DNA from: Myxococcaceae bacterium
GTDB taxonomy: Bacteria > Myxococcota > Myxococcia > Myxococcales > Myxococcaceae
Assembly: GCA_003818285.1 (NCBI GenBank)
Contig: RPRB01000034.1
Coordinates: 1 to 33,226 of the forward strand
Length of the DNA stretch: 33,226 nt
Direction of reading: 5' to 3'
The translations under genes were made by a program, and so were the position numbers. Below the pieces are notes generated by a model. That model was not told where the DNA came from. It saw nothing but the letters and a program-made list of their open reading frames with translations, and made no database searches. Each line of letters begins with the position of its first letter. The first letter of the stretch is position 1. Shown one piece after another: positions 26,126-33,226 of the stretch.

Positions 26126-26548
26126 CTAGCGGCGGGACTTCCGCGCGCCGCGCCTCGCCTGCCTTGCCCCGCGCCGCGCCTGGCGCCTGGTCTGCCGCGC
26201 GCCGCGCCTCGCCTGCCGTGCCCCGCGCCGCGCCTGGCGCCTTCCCTTGCGCGCGGTCCGCTTCGCCTTGCGGCCGGTCTTGCGAGCCGCGCTCTTCTTC
26301 GCGCGGCCGGCCTTCCGGGCGGCCTTGCGGGCAGGGGCCTTCTTCGTGCCCGCGGCCTTCTTCTTCGAAGCGCCGGATCGGCGAGGCTTGCTGGGCGCGG
26401 CCGAGGTCGCGGCAGGCGCCATCGACTCGCCGCCCATGCCCATCCCCATCCCCATCCCGCTGGGGGGCTCGGCAGGCGGGCCGCCCATTCCTCCGCCCAT
26501 GCCGCCCATCCCGTTCGACTCCATCTCTTCCGGTGTTCTCTCGGACAT
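26126..26548 (-). CDS. Arg/Lys-rich histone H1-like protein with Met-Gly-rich N-terminus
   Basis: 140 residues with GGAGG before the ATG at 26548. Three zones are visible. Residues 1-45 are acidic, then Met/Gly-rich (GMGGMGGGMGG and GMGMGMGMGG). Residues about 46-100 are Ala/Lys-rich with AKK and ARK patterns like histone H1 or chlamydial Hc1 tails. Residues about 101-140 are Arg-rich, built from ARRGARQ units. The tail contains an 18-residue unit repeated twice with only minor change (a 54-base direct repeat). It is strongly basic with almost no acidic residue after about 45, so nucleic-acid binding is likely. Whether it compacts DNA or binds RNA or ribosomes is unknown. It lies 12 bases after valS. 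Confidence 0.82.
   Translation of the reverse strand: MSERTPEEMESNGMGGMGGGMGGPPAEPPSGMGMGMGMGGESMAPAATSAAPSKPRRSGASKKKAAGTKKAPARKAARKAGRAKKSAARKTGRKAKRTARKGRRQARRGARQARRGARQTRRQARRGARQARRGARKSRR
26141..26242. repeat. 54-base direct repeat inside the histone-like gene
   Basis: Copies start at 26141 and 26195. The first 48 bases of each differ at one position by eye. The period is 18 codons, so the reading frame is kept. Confidence 0.8.
26433..26458 (-). other. G-quadruplex-forming motif on the coding strand
   Basis: Five C-runs of 3-4 bases on the plus strand give five G-runs with 2-3 base loops (GGGATGGGGATGGGG and on) on the minus strand, i.e. in the mRNA sense of the histone-like gene near codons 31-39. 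This satisfies the standard G3+N1-7 pattern. Confidence 0.6.
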
Positions 26549-26560
26549 CGTTCCTCCAGG

Positions 26561-29317
26561 TCAGATCCGACTGAGGTTGTCCAACAGCTTGGCCCTGCGG
26601 GCCTCGAGCTCGATCACCCGGGCTCGATCCTTCTCGACCACGTCGGCCGGAGCCCGCGCAACGAAGCTCGGATTGTCCAGCTTTCGCCTCAAGGCTGCCA
26701 GATCAGACTCGACACGGGCGATCTCTTTCCGCAGACGCGCGCGTTCTTCGTCGAGATCCAACAGCCCCGCCAGCGGGACGTAGACTGAAACCCCCTGTCC
26801 CACCCACGACGCGCTCGAAGGCGGCGGAGCGCCGGTGGGCTGGAGCATCAGCTCCGACAGCCCCGCCAGCGGCTCCACGTAGGCGCGGTGGCGCTCCAGT
26901 GCCGCTCGGAGCGCCGCGTCGTCGGTCTGCACCACAGCCCGAATCCTCTGGAGTGGCGGCAGGTTGCTCTCGCCCCGGATGTTGCGAATTCCCTCGATGA
27001 CCGAGATGACCGGGGCCATCTCGGCTTCGGCGGCGGGGTCCTCGGCCCCGGCCTGCGGGTATGCGGCCAGCATCAGGAATGCATCTGGGGGAACTCCCGG
27101 AAGCCGGTGCCAGATCTCCTCGGTGATGAAGGGGATGAAGGGGTGCAGGAGCCGCAGCACCCGGTCCAGCACGTGGACGAGCACCGCGCGCGTGGTGTCA
27201 CCCCGCTCGGAGTCGGTGCCCTGGAGCGGGGGCTTGGCCAGCTCGATGTACCAGTCGCAGAACGCGTGCCAGGTGAACTGGTAGAGGGCCGAGGCCGCCT
27301 CGGCGAACTCGTACCGGCCCAGCGCGTCGTGCACCTCGCGGGTCACCCGCTCGGTGCGCGAGAGGATCCACCGGTCGGCGAGCGTGAGGGGGCGATCGCG
27401 CAGCGGGCGGTTCCCGGGATGGAAGTCGCCGACGTTGAGGAGCAGGAATCGCGAGGCGTTCCACAGCTTGTTGGTGAAGGCCTTGTAGCCGTTGACTCGC
27501 TCGAGCGAGAGCTTGATCTCCCGGCCCTGGGCAGCGAGCGCGGCGAGCGTGTAACGCAACGCGTCAGCACCGAAAGCCGGCAGTCCCTGGGGGAACTTGT
27601 TCTTCAGGCTGCGGGGGACGGCCTCCGCGTCGGTGCCGTGGATGACGTCGAGGGGATCGATGACGTTCCCCTTCACCTTCGACATCTTCTCGCCCTTCTC
27701 GTCGCGCACCATTGCGTGCAGGTACACGGCGCGGAAGGGCACGTCGCCCATGAAGTGGATGCCGAGCATCATCATCCGGGCCACCCAGAAGAAGAGGATG
27801 TCGTGCCCGGTCTCGAGGACCGAGGTCGGATAGAAGGTCTCGAGCTCCGGCGTCTGCTCGGGCCAGCCCAGCGTGCTGAAGGGCCACAGCCCCGAGCTGA
27901 ACCAGGTGTCCAGCACGTCGGGGTCCTGCCCCAGCGCCGAGCCCTTGCACGTGGGACACGACTCCGGCCGGGTGCGGGCGACGATGGGTGTCGCCTTCTC
28001 GAGGTCGAGCGCGCCGGAGCGAGTCCTGGGCGTGCACGCCTCGCAGTACCAGGCGGGGATCTGATGGCCCCACCACAGCTGCCGGCTCACGCACCAGTCC
28101 TGGATGTTCCGCATCCAGTGGAAGTACGTCGTGTTCCACGTGTCGGGGACGATGCGGGTCCTGCCCTGCTCCACCGCCTCGATGGCCGGCTTCGCGAGCG
28201 GCTCGATCTTCACGAACCACTGCGGTGAAAGCCGTGGCTCGACGATGGTCCCGCTCCGCTGGCACAGGCCGATGCTGAGCGTGTGCGGCTTCTCCGAGAC
28301 GAGAAGGCCACGCTCCTCCAGGTCTTCGATCACGCGCTCGCGGGCCTTGAACCGATCCAGCCCGGCGTAGGGTCCCGCGGCCTCGTTGGTCCGCGCCGCC
28401 TCGTCGAGGATGGAGATCATCGGAAGGCCGTGCCGGAGCCCGGTCTGGTAGTCGTTGAAGTCGTGCGCCGGGGTGACCTTCACCACGCCGGTGCCGAACT
28501 CCGGGTCCACTAGGGTGGCGTCGGCGATGACCGGGATCTCCCGCTCGAGCAGGGGGAGGATGACGGTCTTCCCGATGAGCTCGCGGTAGCGGGGGTCCTC
28601 CGGGTGGACCGCCACCGCCGTGTCGCCGAGCATCGTCTCCGGCCGGGTGGTGGCCACGGTCAGGAACCGGTCCTGCCCCTTCACCCGGTAGCGGATCTCC
28701 CAGATCGACCCCTCCCGCTCCTCGTGCTCCACCTCGAGGTCGCTGAGCGCGGTCTGGCAGTCCGGGCACCAGTTGATGAGGCGGTTGGCGCGGTAGAGGA
28801 GCCCCTCCTCGTACAGCCGCACGAACACCTCCACCACCGCGCGCGAGCTGCCCGGGTCCATGGTGAAGCGCTCGCGGCTCCAGTCCAGGCTCGCTCCCAG
28901 CGCCTCGTGCTGGACCTTGATGCGCGCGCCGTAGCGCTCCTTCCACTCCCAGACCCGGCGGACGAACTCCGCGCGGCCGAGGTCGTGGCGTGACTTGCCC
29001 TCCGTCTTCCGCAGCTCGCGCTCCACCACCATCTGGGTGGCGATGCCCGCGTGGTCCACGCCAGGCTGCCAGAGGGTGTTGAACCCGCGCATCCGGTGCC
29101 AGCGGATGAGGATGTCCTCCAGCGTGGCGGTGAGCGCGTGGCCGATGTGCAACGAGCCGGTGACGTTGGGAGGCGGCAGGATGATGCAGTACGGCGGCTT
29201 GCTCGACGTGGCCTCGGCCTTGAAGCAGCCCGCGTCTTCCCAGCGCCGGTACCAGCGCGCCTCGACTTCCGAAGGCTCGTAGGCCTTGGGAAGTCCTCCC
29301 TGGTTCTCGTCCGACAT
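26561..29317 (-). CDS. valS: Valyl-tRNA synthetase
   Basis: 918 residues, a class I aminoacyl-tRNA synthetase that charges tRNA-Val. The HIGH motif is at 57-60 (PPPNVTGSLHIGH). The KMSKS motif is K544-M545-S546-K547-V548 (EKMSKVKGN), with Val in the last position. The editing domain and an anticodon-binding region follow, then a C-terminal coiled coil (about 850-918, LDLDEERARLRKEIARVES), as in bacterial ValRS. The start is 18 bases after the RomR-like gene stop, and the stop is 12 bases before the histone-like gene, so an essential housekeeping gene sits inside a run with regulatory genes. Confidence 0.97.
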   Translation of the reverse strand: MSDENQGGLPKAYEPSEVEARWYRRWEDAGCFKAEATSSKPPYCIILPPPNVTGSLHIGHALTATLEDILIRWHRMRGFNTLWQPGVDHAGIATQMVVERELRKTEGKSRHDLGRAEFVRRVWEWKERYGARIKVQHEALGASLDWSRERFTMDPGSSRAVVEVFVRLYEEGLLYRANRLINWCPDCQTALSDLEVEHEEREGSIWEIRYRVKGQDRFLTVATTRPETMLGDTAVAVHPEDPRYRELIGKTVILPLLEREIPVIADATLVDPEFGTGVVKVTPAHDFNDYQTGLRHGLPMISILDEAARTNEAAGPYAGLDRFKARERVIEDLEERGLLVSEKPHTLSIGLCQRSGTIVEPRLSPQWFVKIEPLAKPAIEAVEQGRTRIVPDTWNTTYFHWMRNIQDWCVSRQLWWGHQIPAWYCEACTPRTRSGALDLEKATPIVARTRPESCPTCKGSALGQDPDVLDTWFSSGLWPFSTLGWPEQTPELETFYPTSVLETGHDILFFWVARMMMLGIHFMGDVPFRAVYLHAMVRDEKGEKMSKVKGNVIDPLDVIHGTDAEAVPRSLKNKFPQGLPAFGADALRYTLAALAAQGREIKLSLERVNGYKAFTNKLWNASRFLLLNVGDFHPGNRPLRDRPLTLADRWILSRTERVTREVHDALGRYEFAEAASALYQFTWHAFCDWYIELAKPPLQGTDSERGDTTRAVLVHVLDRVLRLLHPFIPFITEEIWHRLPGVPPDAFLMLAAYPQAGAEDPAAEAEMAPVISVIEGIRNIRGESNLPPLQRIRAVVQTDDAALRAALERHRAYVEPLAGLSELMLQPTGAPPPSSASWVGQGVSVYVPLAGLLDLDEERARLRKEIARVESDLAALRRKLDNPSFVARAPADVVEKDRARVIELEARRAKLLDNLSRI

Positions 29318-29335
29318 ACCCGTGAGGGTGGGTGT

Positions 29336-30523
29336 TTAGCCTTTTCCGTCCCGCTCGCGCATCGTCCGCTCGGCGATTTCGCGCACGATCGTCTCGGCGA
29401 GCTGCGGGACGACTTCCCAGGCAATCTTCTCGATGACCTCGCGGGAGGCCTTCCCCAGGGCTTCCCGGAGCTGGGCCTCGCCGCCGTCGGCCGCGGCCGC
29501 GGGCGAATCCGAGCCGAGGTCGAGCGACATCTCCTCCGCCGCGGCCGGAGGGGCGATCTGCGGCTCGACCTGGTAGCCCCGGACGGGGGTGCTCGCCGGG
29601 GCCGACAGGCCGAACGGATCGCGGCCGCGGGCCGCCACCGGGGCCGCGGGGGTGGACGGCACGGGAGGCAAGGGGGCGGCACCCGGCGCCCGGGGGAACC
29701 CTCCGGGGGTCATCGGGGCGGCGGGCCGGGCGAAGCCGGACTGGGTGACGAGCGGCATTCCCGGTCGAGGAGCGCCGGGAACCGTGCCCCCGCCGAGCGG
29801 CTGCGGCGGTCGGGGAAGCCCGGCCGGCGCGGAGCCGGGCGGACGGGCCGTGGGAACGCCCGACTGGGTGATGGGACGGGCCATCGGCTGCGCCGCCGGG
29901 CGCGGCACCCCCGCCATCGGCGTGGCCGCCGGGCCGGCCGGACGTGGGATCCCAGCCGGTCCAGGCATGGGCTGCGGGATGCCGGCGGTCGGAGCCGGAC
30001 GGGGCGCCCCGACCGCAGAGAAGGCGCCGGTCGCGGCCGGGCGCGGAGCCCCCGAGGCCATCGGCTGGCTCGGCCGGGGAACCGCGGGCTGCGAGGTCGC
30101 CGGAGGAGTCGCGGTGGCCACCGGGCGCCGTGCCGGCATCATCGGCTGGCCGGCGGGGAGGCCGAGCAACGCGCGCACCCGGTCGAGGAACGCCTGGCTC
30201 TCGAAGGGCTTGGTGATGTGCGCGTCCGCCCGGGCGGCGCGGGCACGCGCCTCGTCGAAGGGCTCGAAGTTTCCGGCGAGGAGCAGCACTGGGGTGGAGG
30301 CGGTGGCCGGGTCCGACTTCAGCGTCTCGCACACCTCGTAGCCGCTCCGGCCCGGCATCAGCACGTCGGCGATGACGAGGTCCGGGCGCATCTCTCGCGC
30401 GCGGGCAATGGCGTCGATGCCGTTGTCCACCGCGGTGATCTGAAAATCCTCGAGCGCGAGCACCATCCCGATGACCTTGCGGATGGTGAGCGAGTCATCG
30501 GCGACGAGCAGGGTCTTCGGCAT
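29336..30523 (-). CDS. romR: RomR-like response regulator (REC, Pro/Ala-rich linker, conserved C-terminal helix)
   Basis: 395 residues. The receiver domain (1-120) has the acid pair D9-D10, phosphoacceptor D53 (IADVLMPGRSGYEVCETLKSD) and K105 (HITKPF). The usual Thr/Ser switch position is Ala83 (LLLAGNF). A roughly 220-residue Pro/Ala/Gly-rich linker follows, then a conserved amphipathic segment (EVIEKIAWEVVPQLAETIVREIAERT) near the C-terminus. This layout, the length (M. xanthus RomR is about 420) and the MPK-LLVADDSLTIRKVIGM opening match my recollection of RomR, a polarity regulator that localises MglA for gliding. Similar C-terminal helices occur in other deltaproteobacterial regulators, so the name is probable, not proven. 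One base separates it from the CheW-like gene. Confidence 0.78.
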   Translation of the reverse strand: MPKTLLVADDSLTIRKVIGMVLALEDFQITAVDNGIDAIARAREMRPDLVIADVLMPGRSGYEVCETLKSDPATASTPVLLLAGNFEPFDEARARAARADAHITKPFESQAFLDRVRALLGLPAGQPMMPARRPVATATPPATSQPAVPRPSQPMASGAPRPAATGAFSAVGAPRPAPTAGIPQPMPGPAGIPRPAGPAATPMAGVPRPAAQPMARPITQSGVPTARPPGSAPAGLPRPPQPLGGGTVPGAPRPGMPLVTQSGFARPAAPMTPGGFPRAPGAAPLPPVPSTPAAPVAARGRDPFGLSAPASTPVRGYQVEPQIAPPAAAEEMSLDLGSDSPAAAADGGEAQLREALGKASREVIEKIAWEVVPQLAETIVREIAERTMRERDGKG

Positions 30524-30524
30524 G

Positions 30525-31391
30525 TCAGCTCGCGATATCTGATGGGCCGCGCCTCGGCCCTGTCAAGTTCGAGGCTCCCACCAGGCGCGTGACATCCGGT
30601 GCGAGGACCACGTGCCCGTCCGCCGTCCACCAGCGGCCGGGCTCGCCCGCAGATGCGAGCCGATGCTCGATGCCCAGGACGCGCGAGGCGCAGACCGCGA
30701 CCTGGATCCCGGCGAGCTCGAGGAGCACCACCTGCGACTCCACCGCCAGCGGCTCGCCGAGGAAGGCGGGCAGCCCGTACACCGGCCACAGCGCCCCGGC
30801 GTGCGCCAGGAGCCCGGCGATGACCCCGCCCGGCACGGGGAAGGGGCAGAAGGCGGCCAGCACCGGGGAGATCTGCAGCACGTGGGCCAGCGGGACCCCG
30901 AAGAGCGTGCTCCCCGACTCGAAGAGCAGCGCCGGACCCTGCGGTGAATCGAGCCAGGTGACGATCCGCGGCGCCGGAGTGGGCAGCATGCAGGTCTGCC
31001 CCAGCGCCTCGGCACGCAGCTCGAGGTACAGGCGACCCTCGTGCTGGAGCGCGCCCCTGACCAGCGTGCCGATCCGCTGCGCCAGGTCCCGGGTCAGCTC
31101 GAAGTGCGGCGCACCGGCGACGTCCGCCACTTCCGCACCTTCACGCACGCGCACCGCCAGCGTGGGACTGGTGTCGAGGAGCACCGCCAGACCGGGGCGC
31201 CGCTCGGGCGCACCGCCCATGAGCGTGGAGAGGTCCTCCAGGGGGAAGACGCCGCGCACGCTGGCCCGCTCGGAGTCCGGATCGGGCGGCGTGACCTCGA
31301 GGACCCGCGAGGCCTCCAGCGCGTACCGGGCGGGGCCGGCCTCGAAGAGGAGCGCGAGCCTGCGACCTCCATCATGGGTGTGCGCAGCCAT
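30525..31391 (-). CDS. Tandem CheW-like domain protein
   Basis: 288 residues from the ATG at 31391 (AGGA upstream); a longer in-frame start is less likely. Two CheW-like domains are visible. The first (about 8-128) has RLALLFEAGPARYALEASRVLEV and GVFPLEDLSTLMGG. The second (about 150-280) has PALLFESGSTLFGVPLAHVLQI, AGALWPVYGLPAFLG and VVLLELAGIQVAVCASRVLGIEH. CheW domains couple receptors to CheA kinases. Both copies look diverged. It lacks a receiver domain, so it is not CheV. Its stop lies one base before the romR-like start, so the pair is almost certainly co-transcribed. The role is inferred to be in a chemosensory or polarity pathway. Confidence 0.75.
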   Translation of the reverse strand: MAAHTHDGGRRLALLFEAGPARYALEASRVLEVTPPDPDSERASVRGVFPLEDLSTLMGGAPERRPGLAVLLDTSPTLAVRVREGAEVADVAGAPHFELTRDLAQRIGTLVRGALQHEGRLYLELRAEALGQTCMLPTPAPRIVTWLDSPQGPALLFESGSTLFGVPLAHVLQISPVLAAFCPFPVPGGVIAGLLAHAGALWPVYGLPAFLGEPLAVESQVVLLELAGIQVAVCASRVLGIEHRLASAGEPGRWWTADGHVVLAPDVTRLVGASNLTGPRRGPSDIAS

Positions 31392-31471
31392 GGGCGATTC
31401 CTGATCCTCGAAGGCTATCCCGAGCCGGCGCGATCCTGTCATGCTCGCATCGCAGGCACGGCGCGAAGCGG
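31392..31471. promoter_or_regulatory. Shared intergenic control region of the CheW-romR operon and the diguanylate cyclase gene
   Basis: 80 bases between divergent starts, so both promoters must lie here or inside the genes. I see no convincing -35/-10 pair. Recorded as a probable bidirectional promoter from gene arrangement only. Confidence 0.4.
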
Positions 31472-32818
31472 ATGGCGACCATCCTTCTGGTGGACGACGA
31501 GAAGGTCGCCCGTACGGTGTACGGCGACTACCTGACCGCCGCGGGTCATACGGTGACCTGCGTCGGCTCGGTGGCCGAGGCGCGCGCCGCGCTGGCCCTG
31601 CACCCGGTGGACCTGGTGGTCACCGACCTCATCCTCCCCACCGGCGACGGGATGGAGGTCCTGCACCACACTCGCGAGCGGTACCCCGGCGTGGAGGTGG
31701 TGGTCATCACCGCCCTGGACAAGGTCGACCCGGCGGTGCGCGCCATCAAGAGCGGCGCGGCGGAGTACCTGGTCAAGCCGGTGAAACCCGAGGCGCTGAA
31801 CCACGCCGTCCACCGGGCGCTGATGACCCGTGCGCTGCTGGCGGAGAACGCGGCGCTGAAGCGGCACCTCTCGCTCGTCGAGGCGGGGCAGCGCCTGCTC
31901 ACCACCCTGGACCGCGCGCGGCTCGGGCAGACGGCGAGCGCAGCGTTCCGGCAGCTCTCCGGCTCGGAGGGAGTGCTGCTCTGGTCGCGGGGCGCCGATA
32001 CCGTCCGGCTCGAGGCCTCCGACGGGGTCTCGGCGGAGGTGCTGCGCCATCTCGTGGTCCGCTACGACGCCGAGCTGCCCGACCTTCCCGCCCGTCCTTT
32101 CGACGCCCCCTGGCCGGAGGGACCGGGACGGGTGCTGGGGTTCCCGGTGGGCGACGCCGGCCGCCACCGCGGGTGGGCCTTGCTGGTGACGCTCGATGCG
32201 CTGACTGACCCCCTGCGGGAGGCGGCCGAGTACCTGGCGCGGCACCTGTCCCTGGCCTGGGAGCACCTGGAGCGTTTCGCCCGGGTCGAGGACCTCGCCT
32301 ACCTGGACGACCTCACCCGGCTGTACAACGCCCGCTACCTCGACGAGGCGCTCGAGCGCGAGCTGCACGGGAAGGGGCCCTTCAGCCTCCTGTTCCTCGA
32401 CCTCGACCACTTCAAGAGTGTCAACGACACCCACGGCCACCTGGTGGGGAGCAAGCTCCTGGTGGAGGCGGCCCGCGTGGTGAAGTCCTGCACCCGCGAC
32501 CAGGACGTGGTCGCGCGCTGGGGCGGCGACGAGTACGTGGTGCTCCTCCGCGAGACCGACAGCGGTGGGGCCCTCAAGGTGGCAGAGCGCATCCGGCGGA
32601 CGGTCGAGTCGCACTCCTTCCTCGCTCGCGAGGGCTACGGGCTCGGAGTGACGGTGTGCATCGGGGTGGCCAGCCATCCCGAGCACGGCGTGGACCGCCG
32701 GACACTGCTCGACCTGGCGGACCGGGCGATGTACCGGGGGAAGCGCACCTCGCGGAACGTGGTGTACGTCGCCGCGGCGTCCGGCGAGGAGGTCGTCAAG
32801 CGGAGCGGCGCGGCCTGA
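31472..32818 (+). CDS. Response-regulator diguanylate cyclase (REC-GAF-GGDEF)
   Basis: 448 residues. The receiver domain (1-120) is complete: D8 and D9, phosphoacceptor D52 (VVTDLILP), T80 and K102 (LVKPVKP). Residues about 135-270 look like a GAF domain. The GGDEF domain (about 280-435) carries GGDEY at 351-355 and the product-inhibition site RDQD at 342-345, exactly five residues before it, so it should make cyclic di-GMP and be feedback-inhibited. DLDHFKSVNDTHGH is typical. Phosphorylation by an unlinked histidine kinase is likely. It is divergent from the CheW-RomR pair, suggesting shared control of polarity or motility. Confidence 0.94.
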   Translation: MATILLVDDEKVARTVYGDYLTAAGHTVTCVGSVAEARAALALHPVDLVVTDLILPTGDGMEVLHHTRERYPGVEVVVITALDKVDPAVRAIKSGAAEYLVKPVKPEALNHAVHRALMTRALLAENAALKRHLSLVEAGQRLLTTLDRARLGQTASAAFRQLSGSEGVLLWSRGADTVRLEASDGVSAEVLRHLVVRYDAELPDLPARPFDAPWPEGPGRVLGFPVGDAGRHRGWALLVTLDALTDPLREAAEYLARHLSLAWEHLERFARVEDLAYLDDLTRLYNARYLDEALERELHGKGPFSLLFLDLDHFKSVNDTHGHLVGSKLLVEAARVVKSCTRDQDVVARWGGDEYVVLLRETDSGGALKVAERIRRTVESHSFLAREGYGLGVTVCIGVASHPEHGVDRRTLLDLADRAMYRGKRTSRNVVYVAAASGEEVVKRSGAA

Positions 32819-32856
32819 GGGGAGCGCTGCGCGCGGGCGGGTGCATCGCCGTCGAC

Positions 32857-32874
32857 GGCCCGCGGCTGCGGGCC
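32857..32874 (+). terminator. Hairpin after the diguanylate cyclase gene
   Basis: GGCCCGC-GGCT-GCGGGCC, a perfect 7-bp stem with a 4-base loop, 38 bases past the stop. Followed by TTGTGG only, so a weak intrinsic terminator at best. Confidence 0.4.
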
Positions 32875-32914
32875 TTGTGGCGGAAGGCGGAAGCGCTCTA
32901 AGCCAGCCAGCGCC

Positions 32915-33226
32915 GTGCGGGTCCTCCGTCCCTCCTCCTGGGCGCTCCTGCCGCGCCTCCTCCTCGTGGCTCTCGTGGGGCTCGCCGGGTGCGAGCAGCC
33001 CCCGGTCGACGAGCTGCGATTCCGGGTGGGGTACCCGGACATCCCGAGCACGCTGCTCCTCTATGTGGCCCAGGACCACCGCCTCTTCGCCGCCGAGCAC
33101 CTGAAGGTCGAGACCAAGGTGTTCCCCACCGGCCGGGAGGCGCTCGCCGCCACCATCGCCGGCGAGCTGGACGCGTCGGTGGTCTACTCGACCCCACTGG
33201 TGCTGGCCGCGATGCAGGGCGAGGAC
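32915..33226 (+). CDS. ABC-transporter solute-binding lipoprotein (3' partial)
   Basis: Open to the window end, 104 residues visible from a GTG start. A lipoprotein signal is clear (LLLVALVGLAGC, Cys26). The mature part starts FRVGYPDIPSTLLLYVAQDHRLFAAEHLKVETKVFPTGREALAATIAGELDASVVYSTP, the pattern of NMT1/THI5-like and SsuA-like periplasmic binding proteins for small organic ligands such as sulfonates or thiamine precursors. It probably begins a transporter operon beyond the window; ligand unknown. No strong ribosome-binding site. Confidence 0.85.
   Translation, partial: MRVLRPSSWALLPRLLLVALVGLAGCEQPPVDELRFRVGYPDIPSTLLLYVAQDHRLFAAEHLKVETKVFPTGREALAATIAGELDASVVYSTPLVLAAMQGED

Noticed and set aside
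27564-30332. 922-residue minus-strand frame
   Set aside because: It is a shifted reading of valS and romR with low-complexity composition.
32656-32901. Plus-strand frame overlapping the end of the cyclase gene
   Set aside because: It is mostly a shifted reading of the GGDEF domain; only the last part lies outside, and that contains a hairpin.

Overview
This window is high-GC (about 70% by eye), gene-dense bacterial chromosome with many 1-4 base gene overlaps. It most likely comes from a myxobacterium. Two observations support that. The lexA promoter carries a 17-base site that fits, as I recall it, the Myxococcus xanthus LexA-box consensus at every position. A response regulator also closely resembles RomR, the myxobacterial polarity protein. 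I see no rRNA, tRNA, CRISPR array, transposase, prophage or origin.

Layout. 1-3190 (+): a tight three-gene run of quinone oxidoreductase (cut by the window edge), arginase/agmatinase-family enzyme and secreted HtrA-type protease. 3302-5089 (+): a membrane-anchored protein kinase-like protein with two C-terminal PEGA domains; several catalytic residues are missing, so it is probably a pseudokinase. 5090-5779: a 690-base region without an intact gene. It holds a frameshifted remnant of a VOC-family gene and a cluster of perfect inverted repeats. 5780-8902 (+): a large exported TolB-propeller/amidohydrolase. 8928-13633 (-): a six-gene operon of lipoprotein, mlaE, mlaF, mlaD, polytopic membrane protein and an intact VOC gene, i.e. 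an MCE/Mla-type lipid transport system. lexA is divergent from it at 13763.

14742-17243: two lipoprotein alpha/beta hydrolases (+) with a GNAT acetyltransferase (-) between them. 17252-23495 (-): a long minus-strand block of thioesterase, glpX, RatA/COQ10-like protein, a small unknown protein, eno, surE, LysM/M23 lipoprotein and maltose-acetyltransferase-type enzyme. Central carbon metabolism (eno, glpX) sits beside a surE-nlpD-like pair. 23591-25207 (+): a PafA-type alkaline phosphatase.

25258-31391 (-): a tandem-CheW-like protein, RomR-like regulator, valS, an Arg/Lys-rich histone-like protein and nadC, closely spaced and probably largely co-transcribed. 31472-32818 (+), divergent from it: a REC-GAF-GGDEF diguanylate cyclase. 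The window ends inside a lipoprotein solute-binding protein gene. The strongest leads are the RomR/CheW pair with a divergent cyclase, the PEGA pseudokinase, the duplicated VOC scar around the amidohydrolase, and the repeat-built histone-like gene.
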